Shown here one piece after another: positions 62,879-64,000 of a DNA stretch of 64,000 nucleotides. Source of the DNA: Ancylomarina sp048268005 (GTDB taxonomy: Bacteria; Bacteroidota; Bacteroidia; Bacteroidales; Marinifilaceae); contig JBLWWJ010000001.1 of assembly GCA_048268005.1 (NCBI GenBank), forward strand, positions 124,001 through 188,000, given 5' to 3'. Numbering within the stretch: the first letter of the stretch is position 1; each line of letters begins with the position of its first letter. The notes beneath the pieces were generated by a model that made no database searches, was not told the DNA's origin, and saw only the letters and a program-made list of their open reading frames with translations. Made by a program: the position numbers and the translations under genes.

Positions 62879-63760
62879 TTATTTGTCATGATTCAGTCTA
62901 TCTACAGCTTTTTTCTTATTTATAAAATCCATGGTCATTAAAACAGGGTAATGATCTGAAATATGTCTGTCATTATCTAACCTGTCGTCAATATGTGAAT
63001 AGGATAATATGTTGATGTTTTTTACAAAACAATAATCAATGCGTTTTGTTGCGGGCTCATTTTTAAATGCATTAAATGTGCCTTTAGGACCATAAAAAGG
63101 TGAAGATGCGAGGCTGATAGCATCTCTTAGTTCTTCTTTTAATAGGCTGATTGTCTTTTCTTCAGGAGTCACATTTAAATCCCCCATAAGAATGACTGGT
63201 AAATTGTCCTTGTTGATAGTTTCGATTTTCTTTAGGATTAATCGAGCTGAATTTTCTTGAGCAATTTTACCTTGATGGTCAAAATGAGCATTGAAAATAT
63301 AAGCTTGTTCTTTGGTTTCTAAGTTTTCAATAAGAGCATATGTAGATATGCGTTCTAAGGCAGCATCCCATCCAACCGATACTTTATAGGGCGTATCTGA
63401 AAGCCAGAATGTAGATTGTTTGATAACTTTATACTTTTGGGTATTGTAAAATATGGCACAGAATTCACCTTTTGTCTTGCCATCTTCTCTTCCTATTCCG
63501 ACATAAGTGTAGTCGGTTAATGCACTGTCAATAAATGTAATTTGATTGTAAAGACCTTCCTGCGTCGCAATAATATCAGGCTTGTAGTTTTCAATCAATT
63601 TAATGATTTTGTTTTTACGCAGTTCCCAATTGTTCTCAGTATCCCATTTGTTATCATATCGAATATTAAAAGACATGATCTTAGAAGATTGAGCTAACAA
63701 TGAATTTGATAATGTTAGAATTATCAAGATGAAAAAGAATAGCTTTTTAGTGGGGAACAT
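62879..63760 (-). CDS. Endonuclease/exonuclease/phosphatase (EEP) family protein, secreted
   Basis: This 293-residue protein has a Sec signal (SNSLLAQ) and the EEP fold: SFNIRYDN, ATQEGL (catalytic Glu), NAHFDHQG, MGDLNVTP and SDHYPVL (metal/acid His). Secreted EEP proteins are regular members of mannan and N-glycan loci, where a phosphodiesterase or phosphatase role on phosphorylated glycans is more likely than DNA cleavage. Together with the Gln-GH92 it points to phosphate on the substrate. It is the first complete gene of the minus-strand run at the right side. Confidence 0.88.
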   Translation of the reverse strand: MFPTKKLFFFILIILTLSNSLLAQSSKIMSFNIRYDNKWDTENNWELRKNKIIKLIENYKPDIIATQEGLYNQITFIDSALTDYTYVGIGREDGKTKGEFCAIFYNTQKYKVIKQSTFWLSDTPYKVSVGWDAALERISTYALIENLETKEQAYIFNAHFDHQGKIAQENSARLILKKIETINKDNLPVILMGDLNVTPEEKTISLLKEELRDAISLASSPFYGPKGTFNAFKNEPATKRIDYCFVKNINILSYSHIDDRLDNDRHISDHYPVLMTMDFINKKKAVDRLNHDK

Positions 63761-63821
63761 GATATGAGGTATACTAGGTTATTTAATCTATTAAAGATGA
63801 CGATTTTGTTTGAGTTATAGA

Positions 63822-63851
63822 AATGAAGCTGCCTAAAAAGACAGCTTCATT
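63822..63851 (-). terminator. Terminator of the gene at the right edge
   Basis: AATGAAGCTG and CAGCTTCATT form a 10-bp stem with a 10-base loop 16 bases beyond the stop codon at 63867, followed on the minus strand by TCTATAAC. Confidence 0.7.
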
Positions 63852-63866
63852 ATTCACATCTACTTC

Positions 63867-64000
63867 TTACTCAACATTCCACTTAATTCCACGCATTTCA
63901 CCATCATAATTACCAGTAACATCTTTAAATTTGATACCAGCAACTTGGTCAAGAGGGAAATATGCATTCAGTCCAGTTTCTGTACCGTCTATATCAGCGT
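63867..64000 (-). CDS. C-terminal end of a protein, LamG/surface-glycan-binding like (5' end outside)
   Basis: The minus-strand frame ending at TAA 63867-63869 reads ADIDGTETGLNAYFPLDQV and ends RGIKWNVE. The AYFPLDQVAG / DGEMRGIKW pattern resembles the end of LamG-type surface lipoproteins like the one at 25270. Only ~44 residues are seen, so this is tentative. The strong terminator beyond it suggests that it ends a separate transcript, for example the SusC/SusD part of the locus. Confidence 0.5.
   Translation of the reverse strand, partial: ADIDGTETGLNAYFPLDQVAGIKFKDVTGNYDGEMRGIKWNVE

Noticed and set aside
1..64000. CRISPR array, IS element or transposase
   Set aside because: No regularly spaced repeat array and no transposase or integrase reading frame was seen; the repeats present are short and dispersed.

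Overview
The window comes from a Bacteroidota chromosome. Supporting signs are AT-rich DNA with little Shine-Dalgarno use, a TAnnTTTG-type -7 element, many secreted proteins with lipoprotein signals, DUF6266 and DUF5675 proteins, and a long glycan-utilisation locus. The repertoire looks like a marine member of the Marinilabiliales/Marinifilaceae, but that placement is inference.

Positions 1-13,094 hold the distal part of a type 1-like BREX phage-defence operon: brxC (3' part only), the methyltransferase pglX, two unusual accessory genes, pglZ and brxL. The second accessory protein combines a membrane anchor, a charged linker, a PD-(D/E)XK-like nuclease and two WYL-like modules. BrxL appears to end in a MIT_C/PLD-like domain rather than a Lon protease domain. 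A short remnant of a second brxC 3' end lies just downstream of brxC.

Positions 13,140-20,362 form a second defence-like block. A CARF-like/sigma-54 activator (RtcR architecture) is transcribed away from an operon of a ComEC-type metallo-beta-lactamase, a small E2/UBC-like protein with its cysteine, and a four-helix membrane protein. A sigma-54-like promoter sits between them. A one-helix membrane protein and two PD-(D/E)XK nucleases follow. The activator-MBL-E2-4TM set is the best candidate for a little-described immune system here.

Positions 20,363-32,300 are accessory DNA. They contain intergenic repeat families in two or more copies, a UDG-like protein, a zinc-ribbon gene broken or frameshifted at an A-run, and a LytS/LytTR-type two-component system. 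Facing that system are two tiny Ser/Asn-rich genes and a 21-bp-spaced direct repeat that resembles a LytTR operator. A LamG lipoprotein pair, a DUF5675/TM/DUF6266 cassette and tRNA-Pro(GGG) complete the stretch.

Positions 32,459-37,017 are housekeeping genes: a class I aminotransferase, a small membrane protein, a DEAD-box helicase and a CPBP protease.

Positions 37,110-64,000 are almost entirely minus strand and form an N-glycan utilisation locus. It encodes a PNGase F type II, four GH92 alpha-mannosidases, GH125, GH97, GH65, a GH130 phosphorylase, an MFS transporter, ManA, CutC, a transglutaminase-like lipoprotein, a CBM9-like lipoprotein, a GH10-like lipoprotein and an EEP-family protein. 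The likely flow is as follows. PNGase releases N-glycans. GH65 and GH97 remove alpha-glucose caps. GH92 and GH125 trim mannose. Man-GlcNAc enters the cell and is phosphorolysed by GH130, and ManA feeds mannose to glycolysis. One GH92 has Gln in place of the catalytic-acid Glu, as in known mannosyl-phosphate hydrolases. No SusC/SusD pair is in view; it may lie beyond 64,000.
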